A DNA stretch of 45,254 nucleotides from QHBQ01 sp038230695 (lineage in GTDB: Bacteria; Chloroflexota; Chloroflexia; QHBQ01), in the NCBI GenBank assembly GCA_038230695.1, contig JBBRMT010000006.1:1-45254 (forward strand). The letters run 5' to 3'. The position numbers and the translations under genes are program-made. Below, piece after piece: positions 21,708 through 30,172 of this stretch (the stretch's first letter is position 1; each line of letters opens with the position of its first letter). Under the pieces are notes generated by a model that saw only the letters and a list, made by a program, of their open reading frames with translations, made no database searches and was not told where the DNA came from.

Positions 21708-23297
21708 CTACACTTCCGCGCCCAGGCCAGTGTTGGCCCGCACGTTCAGTTCGTTGTACTTCGCTTCGGAGGCTGGCTCATGGCTGAGGATGGTGCCGAG
21801 GTATGCGCCGATGAAGCCAAGCGGTATGCTGACGATGCCGGGGTTAGCCAGCGGGAAGATCGCTTTGGCTTGGATCAAGTGGCGGCCCGCTGTGAGTGTA
21901 TCAGGGTCTACCCCCATAATGCTGGGGCTGATGATGATGAACACCAGCGTAGCGATGATGCCGGTTGCCATGCCGGTCACTGCGCCGACCGTATTGAACC
22001 GCTTCCAGAACAGCGAGAAGAGGATAGCGGGCAGATTGGCAGCCGCAGCGAGGGCGAAGGCCAGGCCGACCATGTAAGCGACGTTGAAGGTGGGGCCGAG
22101 CAGGATAGCGATCAGGATACTGAGCGCCCCCACTACCAGCGCCGCTATACGGGCGACGAACACTTCCTGCCCTTTGGTGCGCTCCTGGCCGCCATGCACC
22201 ACGTTGGTCCAGAAATCGTGCGAGAACGAGGTCGAAGCGCTGATGGTCAGACCGGCCACCACCGCGAGGATAGTAGCGAAGGCCACCGAGGAGATGAAAG
22301 CGAAGAAGATGTCGCCACCCAGGTTCTGGGCCAGTAGCGGCGCGCTCATATTGGTGCCACCATGAGAGGTAATGAAGCCCTTGCCCACGATAGTTGCTGC
22401 GCCAAAGCCGAGAAAGGTGGTCAGGATGTAGAACACACCGATGATGGCAATGGCCCAGACCACGCTGTTGCGGGCGATCTTGGCGCTTGGCACGGTGTAG
22501 AAGCGCACCAGGATATGCGGCAACCCTGCCGTTCCCAGCACCAGCGCAAGACCTAGCGAGAGCAGGTCGAGTGCGCCGTATGGCGGTTTGTAGAGCAAGC
22601 CGGGGTTGAGGTAGTTGGTTGTAACCGTTTTGCCTCCTACGGTAGACTGAACGTGAGTGATTGCGTTGAAGAACGCGCCCAGGTCGAAGTTGAAGTGGGC
22701 CATTACCAGGATGCTGAGGAGCAAGGTTCCACCCATCAGTAGCACCGCCTTGACGATCTGCACCCAGGTGGTTGCCAGCATTCCGCCGAAGACCACGTAG
22801 ATGATCATCAGCGTGCCAACCCCGATGACCGCCCAGTTGTAGCTAATGTTAGCATCCTTGAGCAGCAGCGCGACCAGCGTACCTGCGCCCACCATCTGGG
22901 CGATCATGTAGAAAGTCGTCACCGTCAGGGTGCTAATCGCGGCCATCGAGCGCACTGGACGAGCGCTGAGGCGGTAGGCCAGCACGTCGGCCATCGTATA
23001 TTTACCGGAGTTGCGTAGCGGTTCGGCCACGATCAGTAGCACGGTCAGGTAAGCGACCAGGAAGCCGACTGAGTACATGAAGCCATCGTAACCATTGTAG
23101 GCAATCAGCCCCGCGATGCCGAGGAATGAGGCCGCGCTCATGTAATCGCCCGCGATGGCGATGCCGTTCTGCCAGCCGGTAATCTGGCGGTTAGCGGCGA
23201 AAAACGAGGTGGCGCCGCTGGTGCGCCGCGCCGCCCAGTAGGTGATACCGAGCGTGATCGCGATGAAGATGACGAACATTATCAGCGATGTACTCAC
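21708..23297 (-). CDS. actP: Cation/acetate symporter, ActP-like (SSS family)
   Basis: A 529-residue sodium:solute symporter with about 13 membrane helices. Family landmarks include FFAANRQITGWQNGIAIAGDYMSAASFLG near the N-terminus, RLSARPVRS, and GTAGLPHILVRFYTV. Together with the DUF485 protein encoded just upstream this is the ActP-YjcH arrangement that imports acetate, pyruvate or other short monocarboxylates. The GTG start overlaps the upstream stop (GTGA). No acs gene is in view, so the substrate is inferred. Confidence 0.9.
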   Translation of the reverse strand: MSTSLIMFVIFIAITLGITYWAARRTSGATSFFAANRQITGWQNGIAIAGDYMSAASFLGIAGLIAYNGYDGFMYSVGFLVAYLTVLLIVAEPLRNSGKYTMADVLAYRLSARPVRSMAAISTLTVTTFYMIAQMVGAGTLVALLLKDANISYNWAVIGVGTLMIIYVVFGGMLATTWVQIVKAVLLMGGTLLLSILVMAHFNFDLGAFFNAITHVQSTVGGKTVTTNYLNPGLLYKPPYGALDLLSLGLALVLGTAGLPHILVRFYTVPSAKIARNSVVWAIAIIGVFYILTTFLGFGAATIVGKGFITSHGGTNMSAPLLAQNLGGDIFFAFISSVAFATILAVVAGLTISASTSFSHDFWTNVVHGGQERTKGQEVFVARIAALVVGALSILIAILLGPTFNVAYMVGLAFALAAAANLPAILFSLFWKRFNTVGAVTGMATGIIATLVFIIISPSIMGVDPDTLTAGRHLIQAKAIFPLANPGIVSIPLGFIGAYLGTILSHEPASEAKYNELNVRANTGLGAEV

Positions 23298-23746
23298 TTC
23301 GTCCCTCCCTGCCTGATGCCCAGCTTGGCAATGATATTCTGCGCCATCGCGTCGAACTGGTTCGCCTTACGCAGATATAGATAGGCCAGGATGAAGGTCA
23401 TCACGAACTGAGCGAGGGCGAACAGGTAGGCAAGATTGACCTCACCGATTACCTGCGTCTTCATCAGGTCGGGCGCGTAGCCCACCAGCAGCGGCAGCGC
23501 CATGTAGAAAACCAGAAAGAAAATGGTTGCGGGCAGAATGAACCGGATCTTGGCCGCCACCAATGCCCGAAACTCATCCGTGGCCGCGACCTGATCCCAG
23601 GTTGCAGCATCCACATCTTCTGCTGCCGTCAGCTCATGGGCTGGCTTGGGCAGATCCCTTCCGATCGGGGCAACATCGCCGGGGCCGCCGCTTACAGCGG
23701 TCAGATCGCCCGGCTCGGGTTCGATTCGTACTCCCCCTTGTCCCAT
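23294..23746 (-). CDS. DUF485 membrane protein (YjcH-like)
   Basis: The 150-residue protein has a disordered 60-residue head and two membrane helices (about 70-92 and 103-125), separated by the conserved loop of the DUF485 family. YjcH-type proteins accompany ActP symporters and are thought to be accessory. The head is longer than usual. AAGGAGGT lies 6 nt from the ATG, one of the best ribosome sites in the window, and a consensus promoter lies upstream. Confidence 0.85.
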   Translation of the reverse strand: MGQGGVRIEPEPGDLTAVSGGPGDVAPIGRDLPKPAHELTAAEDVDAATWDQVAATDEFRALVAAKIRFILPATIFFLVFYMALPLLVGYAPDLMKTQVIGEVNLAYLFALAQFVMTFILAYLYLRKANQFDAMAQNIIAKLGIRQGGTK

Positions 23747-23827
23747 CTGGCTACCTCCTTGTCGTGCAATAAATCACAATCTATGCCTGCGAAGGCCGAT
23801 CGCTTGCGACCTTCCAAGTTAAACGCG

Positions 23828-23856
23828 AGGATAGCACTGGTGCTTATGAATGTCAA
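23828..23856 (-). promoter_or_regulatory. Promoter of the DUF485-actP operon
   Basis: Minus-strand TTGACA (23851-23856), a 17-nt spacer and TATCCT (23828-23833) with TGC before it. The transcript would have about 75 nt of leader, with a GAAGG/CCTTC hairpin possible. Confidence 0.7.
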
Positions 23857-23895
23857 CACTGATGAGGATGGTTTTATCATTTATTTATAATATCC

Positions 23896-24447
23896 TTATA
23901 ATTTAACTTCTGCCTCTTGCTGAAGCGCCGCCACTGCTCCCGCGACGCTCTCCACCAGCGTGACCAGCGCCATATCGCGTCCATCCACGATCAGATGGGC
24001 AGCGATGTCGGCGGCCACCGCTCGCCAGCCTGCCCCCACCAGGATGAGCGGCTTGCGGGCAAGCTGGCCGACCTGCATCAGGTTCCAGGCCATCGCGATC
24101 TCCAGCAGGGTGCCGATGCCGCCGCGCACTGCGATTAGCGCATCGCTCTCCACCAGCCGCTCGACTCTGCTCGCCAGGCTGGCGGCGCGGATCTCCTCGA
24201 TCACCCAGCGGTTGCGCGTTTTGGCTCGCCCGCCCTCGTCCCAGCCCTCGACAGTAATGCCGACCACGTGGCCGCCTGCCTCGTGCGCCCCACGACTGAC
24301 TGCCTCCATCGCCCCACTATAGCCGCCGGTGCAGACCGTGAACCCGGCCTCGGCCAGCAAGCGGCCAAGCTGCTGCGCCTCGACGTAATCAGCGTCGCCC
24401 TCGATGCTGCGGGCGGTGCCGAACACGCTAACTTGCTTTCTGTCCAT
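23896..24447 (-). CDS. LOG/TIGR00725-like nucleotide-binding protein
   Basis: The ATG at MDRKQVSVFG has AGGAG 8 nt upstream and gives 183 residues; the longer frame is discarded because it would cross the divergent promoter. Rossmann-like motifs are VFGTARS, VCTGGYSGAMEAVSRGA and RGGIGTLLEIAMAWN. In LOG lysine-decarboxylase-like phosphoribohydrolases the last reads PGGxGT; here the Pro is Arg, as in TIGR00725-type relatives, so cytokinin-type hydrolysis is uncertain. An adjacent AT-rich stretch separates it from the symporter operon. Confidence 0.8.
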   Translation of the reverse strand: MDRKQVSVFGTARSIEGDADYVEAQQLGRLLAEAGFTVCTGGYSGAMEAVSRGAHEAGGHVVGITVEGWDEGGRAKTRNRWVIEEIRAASLASRVERLVESDALIAVRGGIGTLLEIAMAWNLMQVGQLARKPLILVGAGWRAVAADIAAHLIVDGRDMALVTLVESVAGAVAALQQEAEVKL

Positions 24448-24495
24448 TGCTTCGCTCCTTTCTCTCGCGCTCATTTTAGCATAAGCAGGGTTGTC

Positions 24496-24504
24496 TGTTA
24501 TAAT
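24496..24504 (+). promoter_or_regulatory. Extended -10 promoter giving a near-leaderless mRNA
   Basis: TGT precedes TATAAT (24499-24504), which ends 6 nt before the ATG at 24511. This is the same geometry as the darA promoter. No Shine-Dalgarno fits between. Confidence 0.55.
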
Positions 24505-24510
24505 CAGCGT

Positions 24511-26490
24511 ATGGCAACTCCGGTTATTAGCCCTGATACCCAAAACGTCACAGTTCACCCACCACGAACCAGCCACCGTGCCGCGCTTGCGTCGCTGCTG
24601 CTGGTGGGGGTGATCTATCTGGTGTGCCTCATCCTGCTGCCGCACGATGGGGCGCAATTCTGGTCGCCCGACGAGGGTGGCAAGTTCATCCAGCTACAGA
24701 ACCTGCGTCTCGACCCCGGCCTCGATACCAGCATACTCTACCCTGGACTGGCGCTGGATCCAGATTACCACTTCGTTCCCTTCCCCCCACCGGAGTCGTT
24801 CACCCATGACGGCAAGCTCTACTTGCAGTGGCCGCCCTTCCTGCCGCTGCTTACCTGGCTGCCGTACAAGCTGCTGGGAGGGTTTGGCCTCTATCTGCTG
24901 CCTTTCCTTGCCAGCCTCGCCACCCTCTGGCTAGCATATCTGCTGTGCCGCCTGCTACTGCCGGGCGCGGCGCGGGCCTGGACGGTCATTCCCCTGCTGG
25001 GGCTGACTACCCCGCTGTTCGTATACAGCCTCGTCTACTTCGAGCATAGCCTCGCCGCATTGCTGGTAACTCTGGCGCTGTATGCTGCGATCAGGGCAAT
25101 CGGGGGTACGCCTGCAAACACCATCTCCCAACCTCCGCCACAGGGGGATGGGCTTTTGCACCCCCCTTCCCAGCCTCCGCCAAAGGGGGAGGGGAATGGC
25201 TGGATGCTGGTTGCAGGGCTGGCGATGGCCGGGGCGATCTGGCTGCGCTCGGAACTCTATATCCTCGCACTGATAATGGTGATGGCGTTGGCGTTGCGGG
25301 CGATGGTGTTGCGCGGCTGGCGTAGGCTGGGGGTCTGGCTAGCATCGCTGCTGGCCGGGCTGATACCGCTCTGGTTGTTCTATATCCTTACCTGGGGTAG
25401 CCTGCTGCCTGCCCATGCCCTGCCCTACTTCAGTAGCGGCCTGAAGGCGCGCTTCATCAGCACGGGGGGGCTACGCACCTTTTTGGGCAGCTTTCTGCTC
25501 GGTGTGCGTGACGACCTAACCGCTTTGCCCGATCTCGGACCACATATCGCGCCAGCGTTGCGTTACGCCTTCATTATTGGCCTGGCCCTGTTCCTGCTGG
25601 GCGCGTTGCTGCGTTCCGGCTGGCAGCGTGATGGTCTGCTGCTGGCTGGCTTTGCTGCGCTACTGGCAACCGCAACTGCCGTATTGCTCGATAGCAATGG
25701 CTACAGCGCCCTGCACGGCTTCCTGTTGCCTGCGCCCGCGCTGGTGGTCGCTACCCTGATGTTTCGCTCCACCGTTTTCCGTCTGCCCGCAAGCGATGCG
25801 CCAACACCAAACTCAATCCACTCTACATTCTACATTCTACATTCTACATTCTACCCTCTCCTGCGCTCCCCCATGGCCCTGTTTACCGTTATCACTGCGC
25901 TTTATGTCGCCGCTCACACCCTGATTATTAGTGTGGTCAGCGGCCTCGGCCCTGATAGCCGATTCGAGTGGGGGCAACGTTACTTGCTGCCCGCCTATCC
26001 TCTCGTTGCCGTGTTGCTGGTTGCCGCGTTGCCCCGCCTGTGGCTCGGCCCGCAGGACGATGGCAGGCTACGCATTGGCGGCACGCTGCTGCGCGATTTG
26101 CTCGCCCTGGCGCTGCTACTGTCGCTGATCGTCGGAGCGGGATTGGAATTGCGCGGGGTGGTGGCAATCGGCACGGCGCGGCAGAATAGCGCAGCCTGGA
26201 GCCAGCAGGTGCGGGTTGCCACTCGCGGGTTGCCCAACACACCTATCGTCAGCGATGTGTGGTGGCTACCCCAGGAGGTGGCGGGTGTCTACGGCCAGCG
26301 CCGCATCTATCTGGTGAACGATAGCGAACAATTTGCCGCCTTTGTGCAACAAATGAAGGCAGCGCGGCAAAATGGCTTCTGGCTGCTCACCACCGCCAGC
26401 CAGCCGCCCACCGTCGCGGGCGCAACCCCCACCACCGACATCATCGCCTCAGTTGCCGGTGTGGAGTTGATCCGCTATCGGATTCGCTAG
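24511..26490 (+). CDS. Polytopic GT-C-like glycosyltransferase
   Basis: A 659-residue membrane protein with 11 to 13 helices. After the first helix comes the acidic loop FWSPDEGGKF, typical of GT-C enzymes (PMT/ArnT-like) that use polyprenyl-phosphate sugars outside the membrane. A large C-terminal soluble part follows the last helix. Two unusual segments interrupt loops: a palindrome-derived stretch with QPPPQGDG and QPPPKGEG (25130-25195), and a heptamer repeat encoding STFYILH-STFYPLL (25822-25856). Start chosen at the ATG just after the -10 box. The acceptor is unknown; an O-antigen-like or protein glycosylation role is possible. Confidence 0.75.
   Translation: MATPVISPDTQNVTVHPPRTSHRAALASLLLVGVIYLVCLILLPHDGAQFWSPDEGGKFIQLQNLRLDPGLDTSILYPGLALDPDYHFVPFPPPESFTHDGKLYLQWPPFLPLLTWLPYKLLGGFGLYLLPFLASLATLWLAYLLCRLLLPGAARAWTVIPLLGLTTPLFVYSLVYFEHSLAALLVTLALYAAIRAIGGTPANTISQPPPQGDGLLHPPSQPPPKGEGNGWMLVAGLAMAGAIWLRSELYILALIMVMALALRAMVLRGWRRLGVWLASLLAGLIPLWLFYILTWGSLLPAHALPYFSSGLKARFISTGGLRTFLGSFLLGVRDDLTALPDLGPHIAPALRYAFIIGLALFLLGALLRSGWQRDGLLLAGFAALLATATAVLLDSNGYSALHGFLLPAPALVVATLMFRSTVFRLPASDAPTPNSIHSTFYILHSTFYPLLRSPMALFTVITALYVAAHTLIISVVSGLGPDSRFEWGQRYLLPAYPLVAVLLVAALPRLWLGPQDDGRLRIGGTLLRDLLALALLLSLIVGAGLELRGVVAIGTARQNSAAWSQQVRVATRGLPNTPIVSDVWWLPQEVAGVYGQRRIYLVNDSEQFAAFVQQMKAARQNGFWLLTTASQPPTVAGATPTTDIIASVAGVELIRYRIR
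25130..25195 (+). repeat. Palindromic element inserted in frame in a CDS
   Basis: Two copies of CAGCCTCCGCC-like/GGGGGA palindromes encode QPPPQGDG and QPPPKGEG between two membrane helices. The same DNA type occurs between genes at 42626 and 42691, and inside tsaD. Confidence 0.65.
25822..25856 (+). repeat. Heptamer repeat TCTACAT inside a CDS
   Basis: Four exact TCTACAT units and one TCTACCC. Because 21 nt make seven codons, the peptide repeats with a 7-residue period. Confidence 0.9.
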
Positions 26491-26695
26491 TTATACCAAT
26501 TACGTTTGGAGGTGGTGTATATTGCACCAGGGCGAACAGCGGTTCACTCTTACGGAAAACTCACTATCTCCTCGGCTAATTGGTATTATACAGTATAGAG
26601 TGCTGTATTCCCCGCTTGCCCCTCGAATGGGGCTTATCGCTACCTTCAAATAAAAACGTCCAATAGTACAAGGCGGCAAGGCAGCACGCCTCGCG

Positions 26696-26938
26696 CCGAG
26701 TTACTGGGGGTTGGGGGCGTAGCCCTTTGTTGCAACGCCCCTTATGTCTATCGTATGCTTATTTGTTGCAAGTTTTATAGCTGAGTTTAGCGCAACTGCC
26801 ATGTCTCTTCATTATACCGTGTTCATCTTTCCTGTCGCGAAAGGTATAGATGCTACTAGCGTTGGCACGTTGACACCAGCAATAAGCATTGATGCGCCGA
26901 AGCCTTCGGAGCTTCGCTCCCAGCCCGCAGTAACTCGG
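26696..26938. mobile_element. MITE-like element with 20-bp terminal inverted repeats
   Basis: 26696-26715 and the reverse complement of 26919-26938 agree at 18 of 20 positions (core CCGAGTTACTG). The element is 243 bp with no transposase. A GGGGCGT/ACGCCCC hairpin lies inside the left part. The enclosed 65-codon frame lacks a ribosome site and resembles no protein. No clear target duplication was found by eye. Confidence 0.5.
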
Positions 26939-27020
26939 TGAGCGGCGTAGTATCCCCTACCATACTGTCATTCACCATTTGGGATTAGGTTTAGCCCTTT
27001 GGGGAGGGATGCTTGCCAGG

Positions 27021-27055
27021 CACGCAGCACGCAGCACGCAGCACCCGGCACTCGT
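27021..27055 (+). repeat. CACGCAG-type heptamer repeat
   Basis: Three exact CACGCAG units and two diverged ones, immediately upstream of the rny promoter. Confidence 0.85.
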
Positions 27056-27063
27056 TCACCCCC

Positions 27064-27092
27064 TTGACAGAATGATACAAACATTATATGAT
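27064..27092 (+). promoter_or_regulatory. Consensus promoter of the rny operon
   Basis: TTGACA (27064-27069), a 17-nt spacer and TATGAT (27087-27092). The predicted transcript has about 315 nt before the rny ATG. Confidence 0.75.
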
Positions 27093-27098
27093 AGAACC

Positions 27099-27413
27099 CA
27101 CAACGGCAGTCAGTCTGCCAGGCTTGATTGCACCATCAATTATGATTGATGCAAAAGAGCGATGCAGTGGCCGAGCGCCGCAGCCAATTGTTCATCAGAA
27201 CAGCAGGTCAGGCGGGGAAGTCTCGTACCATCGGTCGCTGTTAGTTTTACCAAACGAAGTTAGGGGTCGCGCTTCGGCGCAAACGCCCTATACCCTATCC
27301 ACCCTTACCAAATCACCCTCTAGGTGAACAGCGGCCCCACCCGCAGGCCACGACAGCAATTTTGCTAACTGCGGCAGGGCATCGCACCTTAAAAACCGAA
27401 TAGGAGGTTCCCA
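27099..27413 (+). ncRNA. Long structured 5' leader of rny (candidate)
   Basis: The leader contains hairpins GGCAG/CTGCC near 27105, an ATCAAT/ATTGAT stem near 27132-27147 closed by TTGCA/GCAA, and a GCGC-TTCG-GCGC tetraloop stem near 27269. I recognise no Rfam class. Autoregulation through RNase Y cleavage of its own leader is possible but is only inference. Confidence 0.4.
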
Positions 27414-29114
27414 ATGTTTATGCTTGCATGGGCAATTCCCCAAATTGCCCAGGGGAGCATTCATTCCAGTGTTCTCCTCCCTCTACTCGCCCCTCTGTCA
27501 CAGCGCGGCGACCCGCCCTTCGACCCTACCTGGGTAATAATCGGGTTGATGGTACTGCTAGTCCTGGCCCTCATCGGCATCGCGGTGGCCTGGGTTTTTG
27601 CAAGTGCGAAGGCTAAACGGGAGATGGAGCCGCAACTGAAAGCAGCAACCGCAAACCAGGCTGAAAGCGTGCGGCAGGCGGAAGTGGAAGCCCGTCGCAT
27701 TATCGAGGCAGCGCAAACGCAGCAGAAGCAAATTATCCTTGATGCTAAGGATGAGATGCTGAAGATACGTGAGCGCATCGAGGTAGAAGCGCGGGAGCGA
27801 CGCAGCGAAGCGCAGCGCGAAGCGCAGCGTATCGAAACTCGCTTGCAGCAAAAAGAGGAGAACATAGACAACAAGCAGGAACTGTTGGAGAAGCGCGACA
27901 AGGCTATCCAGCAGAAAGAGCGCGAAGCCGAGCGGCTACGAGCCGAAGCCGAGGAGTTGAAGAACACCCAGGCTACCGAGCTTGAGCGGGTTGCCAACCT
28001 GACCGCTGAAGAAGCCAAAGCCGAGCTACTCGCCCAGGTGGAGGAAGATGCCCGCGCCGATGCCGCCCGCCGTATCCGTATGGTGGAGGCCGAGGCCAAA
28101 GAGGATGCCGATGGCCGCGTCCGTCGCATCCTGGCAATCGCCGCCGCCCGCTGCGCCAGCGACTACGTAGCAGAAATCACCGTCACCAGCGTGCCGCTGC
28201 CCAGCGAGGAGATGAAAGGCCGTATCATTGGCCGCGAGGGTCGTAACATTCGCGCTATCGAGCAGGCCACCGGCGTTGACCTCATCATTGATGATACGCC
28301 CGATGCCGTTACCCTCTCCGGCTTTGACCCAATCCGTCGCGAGATCGCCCGCCGCGCCCTCACCAAACTAATCCAGGATGGTCGCATCCACCCTGCCCGC
28401 ATCGAAGAACTGGTAATCAAGGCCGAGCAAGAAGTGGAAACCAATATGCGCGAGGAGGGCGAACGGGCCGCCATCGAAACCGCCGTGCAGGGTCTGCACC
28501 CCGACATCATCAAGCTGCTTGGTCGCCTGCGTTACCGCTACAGTTACGGTCAAAACGTGCTGCAGCACTCCATCGAAACCTCAATCATCGCCGGGGCAAT
28601 CGCCGCCGAGATGGGCGCGGATGTAAACGTCGCTAAAACCGCAGGCTTCCTACACGACATCGGCAAGGCCGTAGATCACCAGGTCGAAGGCCCGCACGCG
28701 CTAATCGGCGCAGACATCGCCAAGCGGCTAGGGCGTTCACCCAAGATCGTCCACGCCATCGCTGCCCACCACGCCGACGAAGAACCGCAGACGGTGGAAG
28801 CCTGGATCGTCATCGCCGCTGATGCCATCTCCGGCGCACGCCCCGGCGCACGCCGCGAGAGTGTAGACAACTACATCAAGCGCCTCGAAGCGTTGGAGAC
28901 AGTTGCCAACTCCTTCGATTGCGTCGAACGCTCGTTTGCCATCCAGGCCGGGCGCGAGGTGCGTATCCTGGTCAAGCCTGACGGCATTGACGACCTGGGT
29001 ATGGCCCACCTCGCCCGCGATGTGGTCAAGAAGATCGAGGATAGCCTCGACTACCCCGGCCAGATCAAGGTGACAGTCATCCGCGAAGTCCGTGCCATTG
29101 ACTACGCCCGCTAA
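27414..29114 (+). CDS. rny: Ribonuclease Y
   Basis: RNase Y is the membrane-bound endoribonuclease that starts mRNA decay in many Gram-positive-type bacteria. One helix (about 40-63) anchors it. A long charged coiled coil (about 68-240), a KH domain with GRIIGREGRN from 269, and an HD domain with H414-D415 in LHDIGKAVDH follow, ending in VIREVRAIDYAR. The 566 residues include about 35 more N-terminal residues than usual. The ribosome site AGGAGG is strong. ymdB and spoVS follow on the same strand, the order known from Bacillus. Confidence 0.97.
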   Translation: MFMLAWAIPQIAQGSIHSSVLLPLLAPLSQRGDPPFDPTWVIIGLMVLLVLALIGIAVAWVFASAKAKREMEPQLKAATANQAESVRQAEVEARRIIEAAQTQQKQIILDAKDEMLKIRERIEVEARERRSEAQREAQRIETRLQQKEENIDNKQELLEKRDKAIQQKEREAERLRAEAEELKNTQATELERVANLTAEEAKAELLAQVEEDARADAARRIRMVEAEAKEDADGRVRRILAIAAARCASDYVAEITVTSVPLPSEEMKGRIIGREGRNIRAIEQATGVDLIIDDTPDAVTLSGFDPIRREIARRALTKLIQDGRIHPARIEELVIKAEQEVETNMREEGERAAIETAVQGLHPDIIKLLGRLRYRYSYGQNVLQHSIETSIIAGAIAAEMGADVNVAKTAGFLHDIGKAVDHQVEGPHALIGADIAKRLGRSPKIVHAIAAHHADEEPQTVEAWIVIAADAISGARPGARRESVDNYIKRLEALETVANSFDCVERSFAIQAGREVRILVKPDGIDDLGMAHLARDVVKKIEDSLDYPGQIKVTVIREVRAIDYAR

Positions 29115-29137
29115 CCAATAACCCGCTCATGGCCGTG

Positions 29138-29269
29138 TAAACAAAGTTTTGATGGGGGGGAGAGTAGTTTCCCCTGCCACCGGGAGAGGTACGGGAGGGT
29201 GCGTGTAGCGCGTTCCTGACCAACTCCCAGCCCTTCCCGATGGGAAGGGCGCTATCAGAACTTTGTTTA
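29138..29269. mobile_element. 132-bp palindromic element with TIRs of 16 bp
   Basis: The ends TAAACAAAGTTTTGAT and ATCAGAACTTTGTTTA match as inverted repeats at 15 of 16 positions. The inside has GGGAGGGTGCG...GCGCGTT..CTGACCAAC.CCCAGCCC. A diverged relative is at 32788-32894 and a partial one near 45065-45112. No coding capacity. Confidence 0.65.
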
Positions 29270-29308
29270 TGTTGCACCCATGCCTTTACAGCATACCTGA
29301 AAGATCTA

Positions 29309-30154
29309 ATGCGTATCATGATGATTGGCGATGTAGTAGGCAGGCTCGGTCGTCAGACCCTGGCCCGCCTGCTGCCCGCTATCCGCGAAGAACAGAACCT
29401 CGACCTTGTGGTTGCCAATGGCGAGAACGCCGCAGGCGGTTTCGGCCTCAGCGTCAAGACTGCCAGCGAATTGTTCGCCGCTGGGGTGGATGTAATCACC
29501 AGCGGCAACCACATCTGGGATCAGAACGACATCTACACCTATCTCACCACCGATGCGCCAGTGTTGCGTCCGCTCAACTACAGCGCTCAACTGCCCGGTC
29601 GCGGCTGGATAGTCGTCAGCGACCGTGACAACGCCCCGATCGGCGTGCTGAACCTTCAGGGAGTTGTCTTGATGCCGCAACACCTCGACAACCCCTTTGA
29701 GGCCGCTGACCGCGTACTCGGCTCCCGCGAAGCGATAAAGCCGCTAGCGATGCCCATCGTCGTGGACTTCCACGCCGAAACCACCGCCGAGAAGGGGGCG
29801 ATGGCCTGGTATCTAGCCGGGCGGGTCTCCGCCGTAGTCGGCACCCACACTCATGTGGCGACTGCCGACCCGCGTATCATCAAAGGCACCGCGTTTGTTA
29901 CCGATCTGGGCATGACTGGGCCACGCGACTCGGTTATCGGTAGCGACCCGGAGACCGCGATTCGCCACCTGTTGCTGCAAACCCCCGGCCAGCGCAACGT
30001 AGTTGCCAGCGGCGCGGCGATGCTCAACGCAGTGGTAATCGAAACCGACCGGCAAACCCATCTGGCGGTAAGCATCACCCGCCTCGATCGTTTCACCGAA
30101 TTACCCACAATTGTGTGGTACAATAGGAGCAGAGCAACACAAAATCTAGCGTAA
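29309..30154 (+). CDS. ymdB: YmdB family metallophosphoesterase
   Basis: The family hydrolyses 2',3'-cyclic nucleotides; in Bacillus YmdB switches biofilm and motility fates and affects RNase Y. The 281 residues match along the family: MIGDVVGRLGRQ, ANGENAAGGFG, SGNHIWDQNDI, VDFHAETTAEK, GTHTHVATADPRI and a TDLGMTGP end. All metal-ligand motifs are visible. The ATG has only a weak GAAAG upstream; a palindromic element fills most of the gap after rny. Confidence 0.93.
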   Translation: MRIMMIGDVVGRLGRQTLARLLPAIREEQNLDLVVANGENAAGGFGLSVKTASELFAAGVDVITSGNHIWDQNDIYTYLTTDAPVLRPLNYSAQLPGRGWIVVSDRDNAPIGVLNLQGVVLMPQHLDNPFEAADRVLGSREAIKPLAMPIVVDFHAETTAEKGAMAWYLAGRVSAVVGTHTHVATADPRIIKGTAFVTDLGMTGPRDSVIGSDPETAIRHLLLQTPGQRNVVASGAAMLNAVVIETDRQTHLAVSITRLDRFTELPTIVWYNRSRATQNLA

Positions 30155-30172
30155 GGAGAAGTACAAGCCACT

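Larger units (their letters stand above)
26491..27063. other. Gene-free stretch before rny promoter
   Basis: No convincing coding sequence. It holds an inverted pair ATACCAATTA (26494-26503) / TAATTGGTAT (26576-26585), a MITE-like element (26696-26938) and five CACGCAG-type heptamers (27021-27055). Only short frames without ribosome sites occur. Confidence 0.7.

Noticed and set aside
24268..24510. N-terminal extension of the GT-C-like gene
   Set aside because: It overlaps the LOG-like gene antisense and the promoter; the residues are not membrane-protein-like.
26744..26941. 65-codon frame inside the MITE-like element
   Set aside because: No ribosome site, no protein resemblance, and it ends in the terminal repeat.
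27205..27226. Possible SRP RNA motif (GGTCAGG...GGAAG) in the rny leader
   Set aside because: The following AGCAGCC part and closing stem of SRP RNA are missing.
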